From assembly GCA_001683735.1 (NCBI GenBank), contig LUGG01000038.1, forward strand, positions 124,001-188,000: a DNA stretch of 64,000 bases, in the 5' to 3' direction. This DNA comes from Grifola frondosa (taxonomy: Eukaryota > Basidiomycota > Agaricomycetes > Polyporales > Grifolaceae). Below are positions 24,045 to 36,700 of this stretch, one piece after another (position 1 is the first letter of the stretch; every line of letters begins with the position of its first letter). The translations under genes were made by a program, and so were the position numbers. Below the pieces are notes generated by a model. That model searched no databases and was not told the origin of the DNA. It saw only the letters and a program-made list of their open reading frames with translations.

Positions 24045-26033
24045 CTAGAACAAAGCGTCATCTAGAGGGAGAGCACCGCGGAGAGGGAGAGCATCGTCTA
24101 GAGGGAGAGTGTCATCTAGGGGGAGAGCACCGCGGAGAGGGAGCTCATCTGGCTCGAGATACTCCAGTCCAGGAGACCAACGCGCCTGCGTTTCGTTCAG
24201 CTGACGGGCGGCGTGGTGTCGGAGTATCACAGCCATCTCGTCGTCATCCTCCATCTCATCGTCGAACACATTTTGAGTCCCATGGGTGTCAAAAATGCGT
24301 CTGGAATATAGCCATAGCATCAGCCACAGGCCATCAACGACAGAGCCACTCACAGATTCCACCACTTGAGAGTGTCTTCGGCCCACTCTGGATCTTCGAA
24401 TAAGAACAAGATGCTCTTGATGAACGTTGCGCCACGGAATAATCCATCGTCCTCGGACCATTTGCGCTGAGCGCTCAACGCAAACTGCAACTGTACAAAA
24501 CAATGTAAGTATGAGCCAGAACCGAGAATGTAGACTTACCAAAAGGCAGGTATATGTGAGACTCTCCGGCGTGACCTGCGTCATGGCATTCTTCTTTGCA
24601 ATTCCTCGGATACCAGGAGCGGTATTTGCGATCGCAGCGTTCGGACCCTTGTAGATAAGATTCCAGCACTGCAACACTCCAATTAGCTGCATGCATCAAG
24701 AGAAAGTAACACGTACCCATTCCACTATCTTGCTCTTGAGCGCTCCGATTTCTGGCCTGCGAGGGTTGAAGTTTGGCACAATATCATCATCGAGCATGAA
24801 GCTCGGGATGTTATGGCCTGTGATCTTGATGCGACCCTCGCGCACATCGCACATAAACCTAAGAACACAAGGCATTAGAAAGATGGAGATATAGATGAAA
24901 CACTCACTTTTTGGGGTCTTCGTCGAAGAGATCGCGCTTTCCGTGGGGGACAAGGAGTCGAGCAAGGCAAGCGTGCTTGAATCCTCGGTTGGCCTTGTCA
25001 CCATTGTCCGTGACAAACGCCTTGATGGTTGCATGGGGAAGTTCGACGTCGTTGGAGGATCATATGCAGATGATTTTTGATCCTGTTGATATCATCCGAG
25101 CGTGCGGCTCTTGCATGCCCATCAAGCTATGATTTAAATATCAGCAGGAGCAAGAGTGAATGACGACAAGAACTCACGAATGCACCAACATTGAGCAAAT
25201 GTGTCCCGTTGGATCGGAGGGCCGGAATGAGTACCTTGAAGTCCGGCACAGCCTCTAGGAGTTGGTCGAATATAGCGACACATTTGTCCACTTCGGCACG
25301 CGTACTGCACGCATAAATGGAGTGTATGAGTGCATATATGCGAATAGGATATTAGATACGTACGCGTGCTTGAGGCCATGTAGTTTCTGCGCAGCTGTAT
25401 AAATGTCGGCATCTTCGCGCTCAAAAGCGTAGACTCCAAGGGCCAGGCTGTTGTGGCACTTGACTAACGGTCCATGCCTGCGAAACATGAAGCGTCCGGC
25501 TGTCCCAAGGCAAGCTGCGAGCGTGCCCGCATCACTATTCACAAGAGTTAGAGCACGAGTCATTGAGTATATGCGAGGGAAAACTACTGTATTTTTCACC
25601 GAGCACGTCGGGAGTCTGCAATTATCTTGAGAATCGCCTCTGGGTCGTCGAGTTTGAGCTTCTTGAGTAGTGGCATGTCGGACTCCAACTCAGATTCGGA
25701 GCTGTCTTGTGAGGATGAGTCGTCCGATGGCTGGTGATCATGTTTGCGCTTCTTTGGAGGTTCCGATGTACGTGGTGGTGGGGATCTTGGGATGCATCTT
25801 GTTCTTCGTCTTCTTTGTCTTCTTTCCGATATTCGGGTCGGTGAGCCGGGCTGCATCTGTGAGATCTTGGGGAGGAACTTTTCTTTCCGACGAGACGCAT
25901 GGCCAACCGTCGTTTCTGATGTTTTGTGGCGGAGGCGTTTGGACCAGCCTTCCACAGATTAGGTTAGCGGTGCGTAGTTAGCTTCAGACTTACCTAGTAC
26001 TTCGCTTGGTGCTTGCTTTGGTGTGGAGCTCAT
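24045..26033 (-). CDS. DUF6698-like protein, next to Plavaka transposon
   Basis: About eight exons. A 40-nt first exon (26033-25994, MSSTPKQAPSEVL) joins at 25948 to a basic, Ser-rich, probably nuclear region (PPKKRKHDHQPSDDSSS). The core follows: GRFMFRRHGPLVKCHNSLALG, AATRAEVDKCVAIFDQL, ARSDDINRIK, NGDKANRGFKHACLARLLVP, REGRIKITGHNIPSFM, CWNLIYKGPNAA, RKWSEDDGLFRGATF and EDTLKWWN. I recall this pattern from the DUF6698 family, abundant in Agaricomycetes and often near transposons; its function is not established. The frame slips near 25054 (one extra base). The protein ends with an acidic patch (DDEMEDDDEM) and five hexapeptide repeats. It is divergent from the Plavaka transposase (start 26357), so it may be an element passenger or a host neighbour. 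Confidence 0.7.
24048..24143 (-). repeat. Coding 18-bp minisatellite (hexapeptide repeats)
   Basis: The last residues of the DUF6698-like protein are five hexapeptides of the form LPLDDA or LPLRGA, encoded by near-identical 18-bp units. Degenerate copies continue past the stop to about 24000, so the stop arose inside the array. Confidence 0.8.
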
Positions 26034-26356
26034 AATAGGCAGTAGACAGCGCGGTCTGGTGGGAGGAATTTAGAATGGCAGAATACTTGTAGTAGGGAGT
26101 TAAGAGGAAACAAATCTGACGCACCAGAATTTATAGCAAGGAGACGTCATCGGAGTTGGTGTATCAGACGTTCGGAACTTGAATCTAAAAGTCAAAATGA
26201 TCTTGCATATTTGGAATGCTTAAGTCCGAATTTGATTGTTTTAATTATGCTTCACGCGCTCCGCTCATTTCGGTCAACGCGTTCAGTGTTCCATCCCCCA
26301 TGCGCCCCGCCGTACTTCTACTTGTGCTCTTCCTGTGCTTACTCTGCACTCACTGA
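26034..26356. promoter_or_regulatory. Divergent spacer, DUF6698-like gene / Plavaka
   Basis: A 323-bp spacer lies between the start codons of the minus-strand DUF6698-like gene and the plus-strand transposase. No terminal inverted repeat was found in it, which leaves open that both genes sit inside one element. Confidence 0.4.
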
Positions 26357-29300
26357 ATGGTATCCGTATGCGATGGCTGTGGAAAATCTTATCAGGAGCG
26401 GACAGCCCTCAAGATCCACCACAACAAGTGCAGCTCCTTGAAGACGCTTCTCGAGGGTGGTCTCAAGAGATCTCTTGAGCATGATCTTCAAGAAGAACGT
26501 GTACATGAGATGGAGAGGCAAGCAGAGGTGCAGCGCGTTGAGAACGCACGCCGACAAGCAGAGGAGGAGGAGCAGCACAGGGAGCGAGAGCTTGCAGAGG
26601 TCAGTGACGCAGCTATATCCACATGATTGTTCCTCACATTCTATAGTTTGATCCTGTAATGGGTATAGAACACATGCCAGATCCATCGACAGTGAGCAGG
26701 GCTGGCCGAATTAGACGTGCACCTCGTGCCCTGCAAGACTACCTTCCCACCAATCTTCCTGGGCTCCCCTCTCATATTGAATGACCACCACCTAAACCTA
26801 AATGCACCAAGAAGGCGAAACCTGTTCCAGAGTTGGTCCCAGACCCAGATCCTATCATACGCTCGCCCAGTCCCCAGCAGCCCCTTCCAATCGACACGCC
26901 ATCTAATCGGTTTGGCGTCTTCCGACGCTACCTTGTCAGCCCGCTCTCCGACCCGGAAGACGAGCGAACAATTGACTCATTCTCCGACTCACCTACATAC
27001 GCCACGGTCCCCAGAGATCCCAAGGATACCAATCCGCTCCGAGGCTTTGGACCATCAGTTACCGCCGCTCTGGACAAGGCCAAGATGAATTTCTTTGCCC
27101 CCTTCCTCAACGCTACAATCTTTCACCTCATGCGTTGGTTCTACTCAGGAAGCAGCACCAAGAGCATCTCCGAACTTCAGCGTCTTCTCGATGAAGTCAT
27201 CTCTGTGCCTGATTTCGATGCAGAGCACCTCTGAGGTTTCAGTGCTACTCAAGAGTGCGCCCAACTGGATACATACATGGACACGGGCGAAGCGTTCTCT
27301 GCTAAGGATGGGTGGTGCGAAGAGACCATCAAGATCAGTGTTCCGAAGGAGCAACAATGCTGGGCATCTGAGAAGGATGCTCCCCAATTTGAGGTGAAGG
27401 GCGTATATATGCGCTCTCTCACTGAGCTCCTCAAAGCCGCATTTCAAGATGCCAGCGCAAAGTCTTTTCATTGGATCCCTTTCTGGATGTTCTGGCAGCC
27501 GCACGCCCCTGATGCCCCCTCTGAACGCGTCTACACCGACATCTATAATTCCGATGCCATGCTCGAGGCTGATGCAACCATGCGCTCTCAGCCCCGGAAT
27601 GTCGAAGACGGTCCTGATGTCGAATATGCCATCATGCCGATCTTGGTCTGGTCGGATTTAGTGTTGCTGCAGCTAAGTCAGGCCTAAATGATATATGACT
27701 CATATCTTGGGCAGTTTTTCACATATCATAGTGATCTTACATTCATTTCGTAGCCTATATATAGTCGCATACTGTTGCCAAATATCACAATGTTATACCT
27801 CATATTGATGGAGATATAGCCAAAAAGCTGATTGCAAAGTCCGACTTTTTAGTCAGCTTTTTTACCAATGTAACTGAAATTGAAACACATTAAAGATAAT
27901 TATGCAAATGGTGGTGTTACATTCAAATACATATACATCTTAGCTATTAATTTCAATTAAGATCATGTCATTATCTGCAAAATTCATGTCAGAATATCTA
28001 AAAAGCTGAAACAGGTGTGACTAAGCTGTGGCAACACTAGTCGGATTCCACTCATCTCGCGAGTTTTGGATCTGCGTCTCTCTGGCCTATCTATGTGTTC
28101 TTCGGTAACCTCTCCAAATACCTTCGGGCCAAACCTCGCTCATTTGCAGCCCACCATCTCGCATATATACCCAAGGTACGTCTAATACTAGCGCGAATTA
28201 ATTAAACTTGCGTTAATTTCATTCCCGCAGCTCCCAGACTCATTCCAACAGTGGTATCAGTCTATCTACGAATCTCCTGCCTCCATAGCCGTCCTCTGCT
28301 TCATGCGCCGTGAAATCATACACAAAATCTGGCTTCACATCCTGGACGACGATTTCATGCATGCCTACGTGCATGGCATTTTGCTGAAGTGTGGAGATGG
28401 TATAATCCGACACTTATTTCCTCGGTTCTTCACTTACTCAGCTGATTATCCGGAAAAGTGAGTAAACGCCACCATGTAATCATATAATCTGCTAAACTTA
28501 CTTTCTTGCAGAGTCCTTCTTGCGTGCATTCGGTTTCTTGCCCAGTGTCCGTGTCCTCAATGTCTTACTCAGAAAACCTACGTTCCCGGGATGGGCACTG
28601 GCATGGATGACAAGCGCCGAGCCAAGATGCGTGAGGACTCCTTCAATGTGCGATGGGACATCGACATCACGCGCAAGTGGATATTCGAGAAGGGGTACTC
28701 GCCGGAGCATGCGGCCATCGGGCGCAAGCTTGACCCAACCTCGCTCACGCCTACACATGTAAGCGGTCTTTGGGTAATCAAGCTTGTTTGAATACTTATG
28801 CCATCCTACAGAGCGCATTCTCGACGAGGTTTGAGCAATTTGGCGAGAATCACTATCGCCTGTTCGTGCCAGACCTTATGCATGAATTTGAGCTTGGAAC
28901 TTTCAAGGACGTGGCCAAGCATACCGTGCGCGTTCTGATCGCCGCTGCAATGGACTGCATTCAGAAGTTCGATGCAAGGTGAGCATCCGTGCGCACTCTC
29001 ATGCTGTGATAAACTGAAGTCTTGCTCAGGTTCAACGAAGTTCCCACATTTGGACGCGACACAATACGACACTTCAGAGGGAATATGTCGGGCTTCAAGA
29101 AGATGGCCGCACGAGACTATGAAGATATATTGCAGGTAGTACGGGCTGCCTAATGATATTCAATCCACGTAAACTAACAAGACACATAATTATAGTGCAT
29201 TATGCCCGTCGTTGAAGGCCTTCTCACGCGCAAGCATGATCAAGTGCTTCTCGACATGTTCTTCGACTTGGCAGTGTGGCACGCACATGCCAAACTCCGC

Positions 29301-31120
29301 CTACACACTGAATCAACACTCGGACAATTCACCGACACAACCAAGGCCATGGGCAAGTCTGTACGCACCTTCAAGAGTGTCGTATGTGCTGCCTATCATA
29401 CCCAGGAGCTCCCACAAGAAACTGCTGCATGGCAACGACACACGGCCGCTCTCACAGTCAAAGAGAAGACACCAAAGGGCAAGGCAAAGTCCACGGCTCG
29501 CATGAAGATATTCAATCTTCATATGTACAAGTGGCATCGCCTTGGAGATTATGTTAGCATGATCCGGCTATTTGGCACCACGGATAATTACACAACACAA
29601 ATTGTGAGTGTATTTTTTATCTAGAACTCATAAAACTTATTTGGAAATATCTAGGGCGAGCTCGAACACCGTCGTGTCAAGAAATTCTATGCACGGACGA
29701 ACAAGAATGTCCAGTTCACCCTGCAGATCGCGAAGCATCAGCGCCGTGAGTTCTACCTGGAGATGCTACAAAGACGTGACAAGAAGCTTCAATCGAAGCA
29801 GAAGGACTCACACAAACACAAGAAAAATCGCCCGCACACCAAGAATCCCCGGAATGCGAATGTTCGGCGTGCAAGACGTTTCCCAGTGTGTCTGAAATTC
29901 AAAGATTCTGAGGTATTGCCCCAGTCTTCGCCCAAGATCCATCACCATATTGCAGAGGATCAGTCGCGCCATATCAATTTCACTCAATTTGCCTCGGACA
30001 ATGAGACAGATCCGGCTTGCAAGGTAATGTGCCCACTAGGTGTCCATATCCATTATTCTGACCTCTTGTTAGGACTTTGTCCGCAAACTCGAAGAGCACT
30101 TGCTTGGGAGAATGACAGGGACGCTCTTTGATGATCCCCCATGCCAATTCACAGGCAACGAACGCGATACACTGCGCATCGACCGAGAGCGCATTTACAT
30201 CCATAAAGTGGTTCGTATCAATTATACTACCTACGACATGCGGTGTGCCCAAGACTCTATCAATCCGACCTCCCATCCTGACGTGCTTCTCCTTTCCTCT
30301 CCTGACGATCCTCATCCCTTCGCCTATGCGCGCGTCCTAAGCGTATTCCATGTTAATGCCTACCGTGTGGGACCCGGATTGCCTGAACACCCGGAGCTTG
30401 AGCGCATCGAAGTTCTGTGGGCACGATCATTCGAGGTGGACGAGTCTGCACCTGGCGGATTCGATGCCAAACGTTTGCATCGTCTCAAATTTGTGGATTG
30501 CAATGATGAAGCCGCATTTGTGTTGCTCGATCCACAGCAGGTTGTCCGGGGTGCCCATCTAATTCCCGCATTCCACCACAGCCGTACAGATGAATATCTT
30601 CCTGGATTCTCTCTTGCTCGCCGTGAAGAAGAGACGGACGATCAAGATTGGAAGTACTTCTACGTTGGAATGTGAGTATCTGCTGCTACTGCACTGCAAC
30701 CAAACTCACGGCACTTGTCCATGCAGGTTCGCTGACCGCGACATGTTCATGCGGTTCAATGGAGGAGGTATAGGACACCGCTCTGGGACTGCATTTGCAA
30801 CGGCAGCGAGCCCCCGCATGCAACTTCCTGGTCAAAACGGAAGTGCTCCAGATTCGCCGGATGACTCAGATGAAGAACTTGAAATTTACACCGAGGATCC
30901 CATTGATGTTCCCCTAGGAAGTGACGGAGAAGTTGATGAGGATGCGCTTGCAGTAGAGCATGGGTATGGCTCCGACGAAGTAGATGATGAGGAATCTGAG
31001 GAGGCAGGGGTACTAAGGGACACAGTGGAGGCGCCTGATCTTGGGCCTGAGAATGGAGAAGAGTTGGTAGGCGATGCAGGTGAAGAGGAATGCGCGTTGG
31101 ATGGGTATTCAACATTGTAG
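26357..31120 (+). pseudogene. Plavaka-type DNA transposase, disrupted
   Basis: The multi-exon transposase starts with a C2H2-like finger (CDGCGKSYQERTALKIHHNKC) and an acidic helix. Plavaka core segments follow: SFHWIPFWMFWQP, RVYTDIYNSDAMLEAD, VWSDSTHLASFG (joined across the MITE), FTYSADYPEKVLLACIRFL, CPCPQCLT, LFVPDLMHEFELG, VPTFGRDTIRHF, VVEGLL, LAVWHAHAKLRLHTE. The C-terminal part is acidic (DDSDEELEI). Plavaka elements are cut-and-paste transposons common in Agaricomycetes, related to CACTA elements. Three lesions kill this copy: TGA at 26782-26784, TGA at 27232-27234 (both fit CGA to TGA changes in the intact frame) and the MITE at 27659. Otherwise exons and splice sites remain readable, so inactivation seems fairly recent. 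Element ends were not found. Confidence 0.88.
27659..28039. mobile_element. hAT-like MITE nested in the Plavaka transposase
   Basis: A 381-bp AT-rich insert is flanked by a perfect 8-bp target duplication, GTCGGATT, at 27651-27658 and 28040-28047. Its ends are inverted repeats starting TAGTGTTGC: the left end reads TAGTGTTGCTGCAGCTAAGT and the right end, reversed, TAGTGTTGCCACAGCTTAGT. Removing the insert and one target copy restores the transposase codons for WSDSTHL exactly, so the insertion boundaries are certain. It has no coding capacity and an internal hairpin (AAAAAGCTGA with TCAGCTTTTT near 27822-27862). The 8-bp duplication and short TIRs point to the hAT superfamily. Confidence 0.9.
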
Positions 31121-32261
31121 CAATATCATTTGTATGTAGCTTGCATTATATTATATGTGCTGTGGATTTAATGTTTGTGTCGTACGAGAGCATATATTCG
31201 CTAAAATACATTACAATATATATAGATCTATCCTACACGTACATGTCTGACTTGTTGAGTGATTGGCGGTCTTGCAGCTACCTACTACCACCTATCTGTA
31301 GACGCCGGCGTCTGGTAGCCTCATGGCTTGCCTTATCGGTACGCGCTAAAATACAAGCGCCTGCAGGAGCCATCGGCGGTCTCACTTTTTGCTGATGCGC
31401 AACTACGTGTACTTGACAATTATATTAGGACCCTGTCGCCCAAATGACGTTAAGTGAGCTCTGTGTTGGATAGCACTGCGAAAACTTGAGGATATAAAGT
31501 GACAGATCGTGGACTTTCAATGTTTCACCTCACCCGGCTGCAGTGAAACCGAGAGGAGCGTTGCGCGAGCTTCTCGCAGGCGTGTGAGCACTAGACTTTG
31601 AACTTCTGGAGCAAATTCCTTACTCCATTCTAAGATTTCATAGGTTCTTTTACCCAAAAGGCCTATATGATATTCGCGCGATCAACGACCGCACCGGGAG
31701 AAGGGAAGGATCCTTGACCATTGATTCCCGCACACGAACCGCCACATTCGACTATGATCAGGGTGGTATTATAAGGTTAGTGAGCGACGTCAGAAATTGG
31801 ACCCACACCTATCTATGTCCACATAGTATTCACTAACGCTGAAGCGCTGACAACCAAAGCTCTCGTTCCTCTTGTATCTCCATCTTTATTACTTCTAAAT
31901 ATAATTATGGAGCCAAATGTATGCATGCTCTGATACGTGCCCCAATGTCATGTTGCTATGCATACTCATTCAAGTCTTCCCTAACACTAGAGACGACGGA
32001 CCATTTGCGGACTCTGCATATCCTTTGAAAATGCGGACATAAATTGTGACACTTCAGATATTGATTAGATAGAATATGTTTACAATCAAATATTGAGGGG
32101 TGTGAGCCAATCAGCCAGCACAGATAAGGCTATGTGACCTACATTGGCATGCATTGCATATCTGCTCGTCATTGTCACAATAAGGATAGCATATGTGAAG
32201 GCATATGCTGAATCAGCCTGAATCATCATATCCTTTCCCGTCTCTAGTGTAAAGTCGTGCT
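31121..32261. other. Intergenic, no gene seen
   Basis: No coding chain was found between the end of the Plavaka transposase and the membrane-protein gene. A perfect 14-bp palindrome, AGACGCCGGCGTCT, lies at 31300-31313. No inverted copy of the left flank was found that could mark the element's right end. Confidence 0.45.
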
Positions 32262-33327
32262 TCATTTGTGGACATAAGGAGGGATGCTGGACGTAATGTA
32301 CGCACGTATCCACCTTACCACCCACCTTCTGCCAATCTCCGTAGAGTAAGCGTCATCTGCTGTCAGGTCTAATTTTACGAGGTAGGGAACATCTTCGAAG
32401 GGTGGACATACGGTAACATTTGATATGATCATCTGACAGCGACAGAAACGATGATACCGTCCATGATTATTTGTGAGATCAACCACATCCGGCGCGTCAC
32501 CAGTAACAACAATACAAGGTTGATACGATCGGCGAAGGCGAGGCTTGCACCGCATCGGAACTACTACAAGTATGATTATAAGTGAGCACAACAACTGATC
32601 CAATAAATAGGAAAAGAGCGTGGCAAAAGGATGGACAATACGAAGTGCTCGGCCCATCGTAGGGTCTACGGCGGCGAAGAATGGCAAGGGATAAATACAC
32701 ATTTCCAAGCATGAGAATCCGGCGTAATGCATCGAACCGTTCGCGGACAAGCACGACGATCTACGCCTCCTACTCCCGCAGAGGCTGTCGTCTGGGTAGT
32801 ATGCAGGCGGAGGGTTCCCCTCGGAGTCGTGCTCGACAAACCCACGTGTAGTGAGCTCCCCAGGTTTCAGCTTCTTCTCTCGCATGGAATGTACTGAACT
32901 CGAAGACTGCGTCAGCGCACGGGTGAGGTCGAATGTCGCCCGTGGTGGTGGCGGGGCCATCTCTTCGAACTCCCACCCGCCGTCCGACCGCCGATGCGCA
33001 ACGCGCATATTTTCCCCAGGCTTGTGCACTTTGATCCGGATATGCATAAGTGATCGTGGAGGAACGAAAGAGTGTGATTGCAGCATACGCACCGAACCGC
33101 GGGATGTCGCCGCCTGGAGCACCGAATGGTGTAACAAGGAAGGCAGGGTGCGCAGGGTCGACAGAGACGACCATTGTACGTCGATGGCGAGCGTTCGCCA
33201 CCACCTTTTCTCCATCGACACTCTGTTGCTGGCGCCGTCGTAGCATCCAGAACGTGGTCCCTGCGAGAGCGACCAGAACTAGCGCTCCAATTGTAACGCC
33301 TAGTGCGACAGCTGTAGATATAGACAT
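32262..33327 (-). CDS. Single-pass membrane protein of unknown function
   Basis: Exon 1 (33327-33093) starts MSISTAVALGVTIGALVLV, a hydrophobic segment of about 23 residues followed at once by RRRQQQ, as in type I/III membrane proteins with a cytosolic tail. A 64-bp intron (GTGCGT donor, AAAG acceptor) joins exon 2 at 33028. The tail is rich in Pro, Ser and Arg, with MAPPPPRATFDL and NPPPAYYPDD; PPxY is a possible WW-domain or ubiquitin-ligase docking motif. After CGSRRRRSS the open frame continues to 32262 and holds a second hydrophobic stretch (LLCSLIIILVVVPM). This last part may instead be 3' untranslated or a separate exon set. I do not recognise the family beyond this common fungal layout. 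Confidence 0.5.
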
Positions 33328-33793
33328 AGATGTTTTCCTAAACGAACAGTGATTTCGTGAGTTGAGTTCAATACGTGTGCGCCGCCGCTCACCGAGACGA
33401 CAAAGGAGTGTAGGGGCGTATAAGGGTATCTGTAAACTCGGTGCAGTGAGCGCAAGATCAGCGCTCTTAAACCCTTGGCTGTAACGTCGGTGACACCGGA
33501 CGGGAATCATTTGAATCATGGACGAATTCTATTGATATTCTGCATCAAACTCAAGCAACGAGATCAAAATAGTCTCTTACGGCGTTTGTTTCAGTGTTTT
33601 GATCGGAGATAAAAGCACCGCCTTCGGAGTCTAACTACTAGAGCTCAGTTTCAACTTTCAAGTTACCCGTTTCGTCTGATGCACTGGGCCTGGGCCTAAG
33701 ATTTTCAATGGAGAGATTATGCTAGACCACTGCTCATCTCGACCTTACATCTTCTGCAGCAAGCGATTGTTGTAAGCACCTGCGCAACCTCCA
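33328..33793. other. Divergent intergenic region before UTP20
   Basis: This spacer lies between the divergent starts of the membrane-protein gene and UTP20. No separate gene or RNA is seen; it presumably holds both promoters. Confidence 0.45.
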
Positions 33794-36700
33794 ATGGACT
33801 CACATGAGGACGAAAGACCCGCAAAACGTTTCAAGGTATCGTTGATATATCTATAACTTGCAATTGGGCCTAACGTCGATCTCAGCACGAGTCCTACAAA
33901 GACACATTGAAAGAAGTTCATGTACCTTCGGCCTTGGATCAGACAAAATTTGACCATGAAATCGTGGTATGTCGACTCCCTATGTGGTGTACGCTTTTTG
34001 TGATGTTTTCTTTCCACACAGGATTCCGACTCCCACTTCCATGAAGCTCTCGATCATTGGAAAGAACTTAACCTATCGCCAGCGTTCCTCAAGTTTGCGC
34101 ACGATTCTGATGTACTGTCAGCGTCAATGCCATTGCTGCTCCATAATTGGAGGGAAATTATGGACCTTTGGTTTGGGGCTTTGGATGCGGCTGACGACGA
34201 GGCTTTGAAGGCTCTGCTAGAGTGCGTCATGACCCTTCTCTTGATTTGTTTTATTGTTTCTTGATAGGCCTTTTAGTTTGTTCCAGAAGCTTGCACATGA
34301 CCTTCGAACGACGCTTGCACCCAAATACCCCGAAATTCTGAAACGGTTACTCAATCTGCTTCCTCGTTCGCTTTCCGCACCTGCTCTCACCGCACTCTTG
34401 GCTACGTCCACTGCCCTCTTCAAATATGTTCTAATTCCTTCAGTCGACTCTGAGTTGTTGCAACAAGCGTGGTCGGCTTTCCATGACGTGCTGCCCAAGT
34501 GTCATCCGGAGGTACAGAGAGCGACAGCCGAGGTATGGGGTGTAACGTTCCGTAGGCTGAAGACATCGTCTCGAGAGGAGAGCGTCAGGATGGTAGCTAT
34601 GAGCGCTGTAGGTAGTACTGCAGATGCGTGTGCCTGGATATTCGTATCTGCCTGCAAGGTTGGTACCTGCCCTATGCGAGCTTTAAAAGTCATCGCTAAT
34701 TTATATTCTATAGTCAGTCTCGCAGACACTGCACACTGCTACTACTACCCTCATAGCTCCGCTCGTGAAATATCACCTAACATGCGATGCCCCCGAAGCA
34801 TCGTATACCCTTATTCGCCGTGTTCTGACCGCCCTAATTCACCATTGCAAGGGCGCAGAGCAATTTTCTCCCATATCTGATTTGCTTGTGAAGGAGACTG
34901 TTCAGATTGTCAACGCTGGTGACGAAGAGCAACTTCGTCGAATACTCGAAGTAGTGTCTGTAGCTTGCTCTGTTCGCCAAGGCTCTCGCGTTACCCGTAC
35001 GTCATTTAATTACATTCATCGTTTAGTTGCGTGATTTATTCTTCGCACCTCATAGATAAGCAACTCTTAACTTTGCTTGCCCAATTCCCCTCATTGCCAT
35101 TGACCGACACTCTGCATAATGCCACCGTCAAGTTTGCAATATCTTGCCTAATCGCTGGTGACATGGCGATTTGGATGGTGCATGGCCCCAAAGTTCTTGA
35201 GCGCTCGTGGCAGCGACCTGTCCTTGGAATCGAACTGACTGGAGCCTTATCCGACCTGTCATGGGGAGGGTGGAAATTGATCGCGCTCCCTCATATCACG
35301 AAAACGACTCACCAATTGCTTGAAAGCCATCCTAAAGAGACGCTCGGGCTACTCGCGGCTTTGCATCGTGAAAAACGGTTGGGCAATATGGACATCGTTT
35401 GGAAGCAGCGCTTACAGGCCTGGGTGGACAAGCGGTTCTCGAAATGGGAACATACTGAAGAGAATGTGAGCACATATGACGAATTGTTGGTTGTTTTTAG
35501 CTAATTTTACCACCTTTGTAGCTTCTACTATTAAACGATATCATTGCTCTCTCGAGTTTACTGACATCTATCTCAACCTTGCTCATCCAAGTAGTTGATA
35601 CGACTCTGGAAGCGCCAGATCCACGCGAGGAATTCGAGAGTAGCTATGCGAACTCTGCTTGGTTGATCGGAGCGTGTGCACAATGTCTCTCGATGCGAGC
35701 GCCTCCCGAGTGGGTTGATAAGGTCGATCTCATCGCATGGACAACCGCTGTCGCAGAGAAATGGGGTTGGTCCAGCAACGCGCTTGGAGGCCTGATTCCG
35801 CTTGTCCGTGCCAGGTACGCCAGATGTACATTCATTCACATCTGAGCAGTCTTTGATAGGATTGAGTAGGTCAATTGCGTTAACCGTCTCTCTCGATGCC
35901 TTGTATCCTGCGTTACAGGGCTCACTTATGTCCCACTCGCGGTCTCTGCGATTGAGCGTCTTACGATTACTTACATCGCCTCTTGTCAAATCTTCACCCG
36001 GTGCATCAGAGGTCCTCAAACGATCTCTGCAAGGTGAAGAGATATCCGTGGACGTGCAGGGATCCCGCGAGCGTATCCTCAGGATCTCTAGACTGCCGCC
36101 AGTCGTTAAGGATGGGGATGAAGTCGCCGCTGATGCGTGTGCCAGATGGCTTATAGGTCTGTACCCTCGGATGTGATAACATGACCAATTATTGAACGAA
36201 ATTTCTGCAGCTCAACTGAAGATCAACCTTCGACCTCTATGGTCAGCTGCCGCCACCGCTCTATCCACCCTATCTGAACGTTTCGGAGATAAGGTTTGGC
36301 GACTTCTTTTTGAGGAATTGCAAGCAACTGCGCAAAGTGAAAGCAGTATAATCCCCGATTGGATGAAAGATGGATTGGAAGGTGAAGGCGATGATATTTG
36401 GGAAGACGAACGCTCTTGGCGGGATCCTAGTGCGCACAAAGTGCGCTCTATTATTGCTCGATGGTCGCGTGCCGATGCTGCGAAAAGGTTAATGATACAG
36501 GTAAGTTTTCATTTTTGGTCTTTAGCTACCGTCGCTTAATCTTATTCGTAGAGTCAAATTTTGGATGATCGTTTCGACCCCGTCAGTTACGAGGCGCAGC
36601 TCCTTTCGGTGCTTGGAGTCTGCGCTTTATTGGCTGAGAAGCATAGTCGTGATCTCGTTCCATATTTCTTGTCCTTTGCTGGACCAGAAGCATCTTCGAA

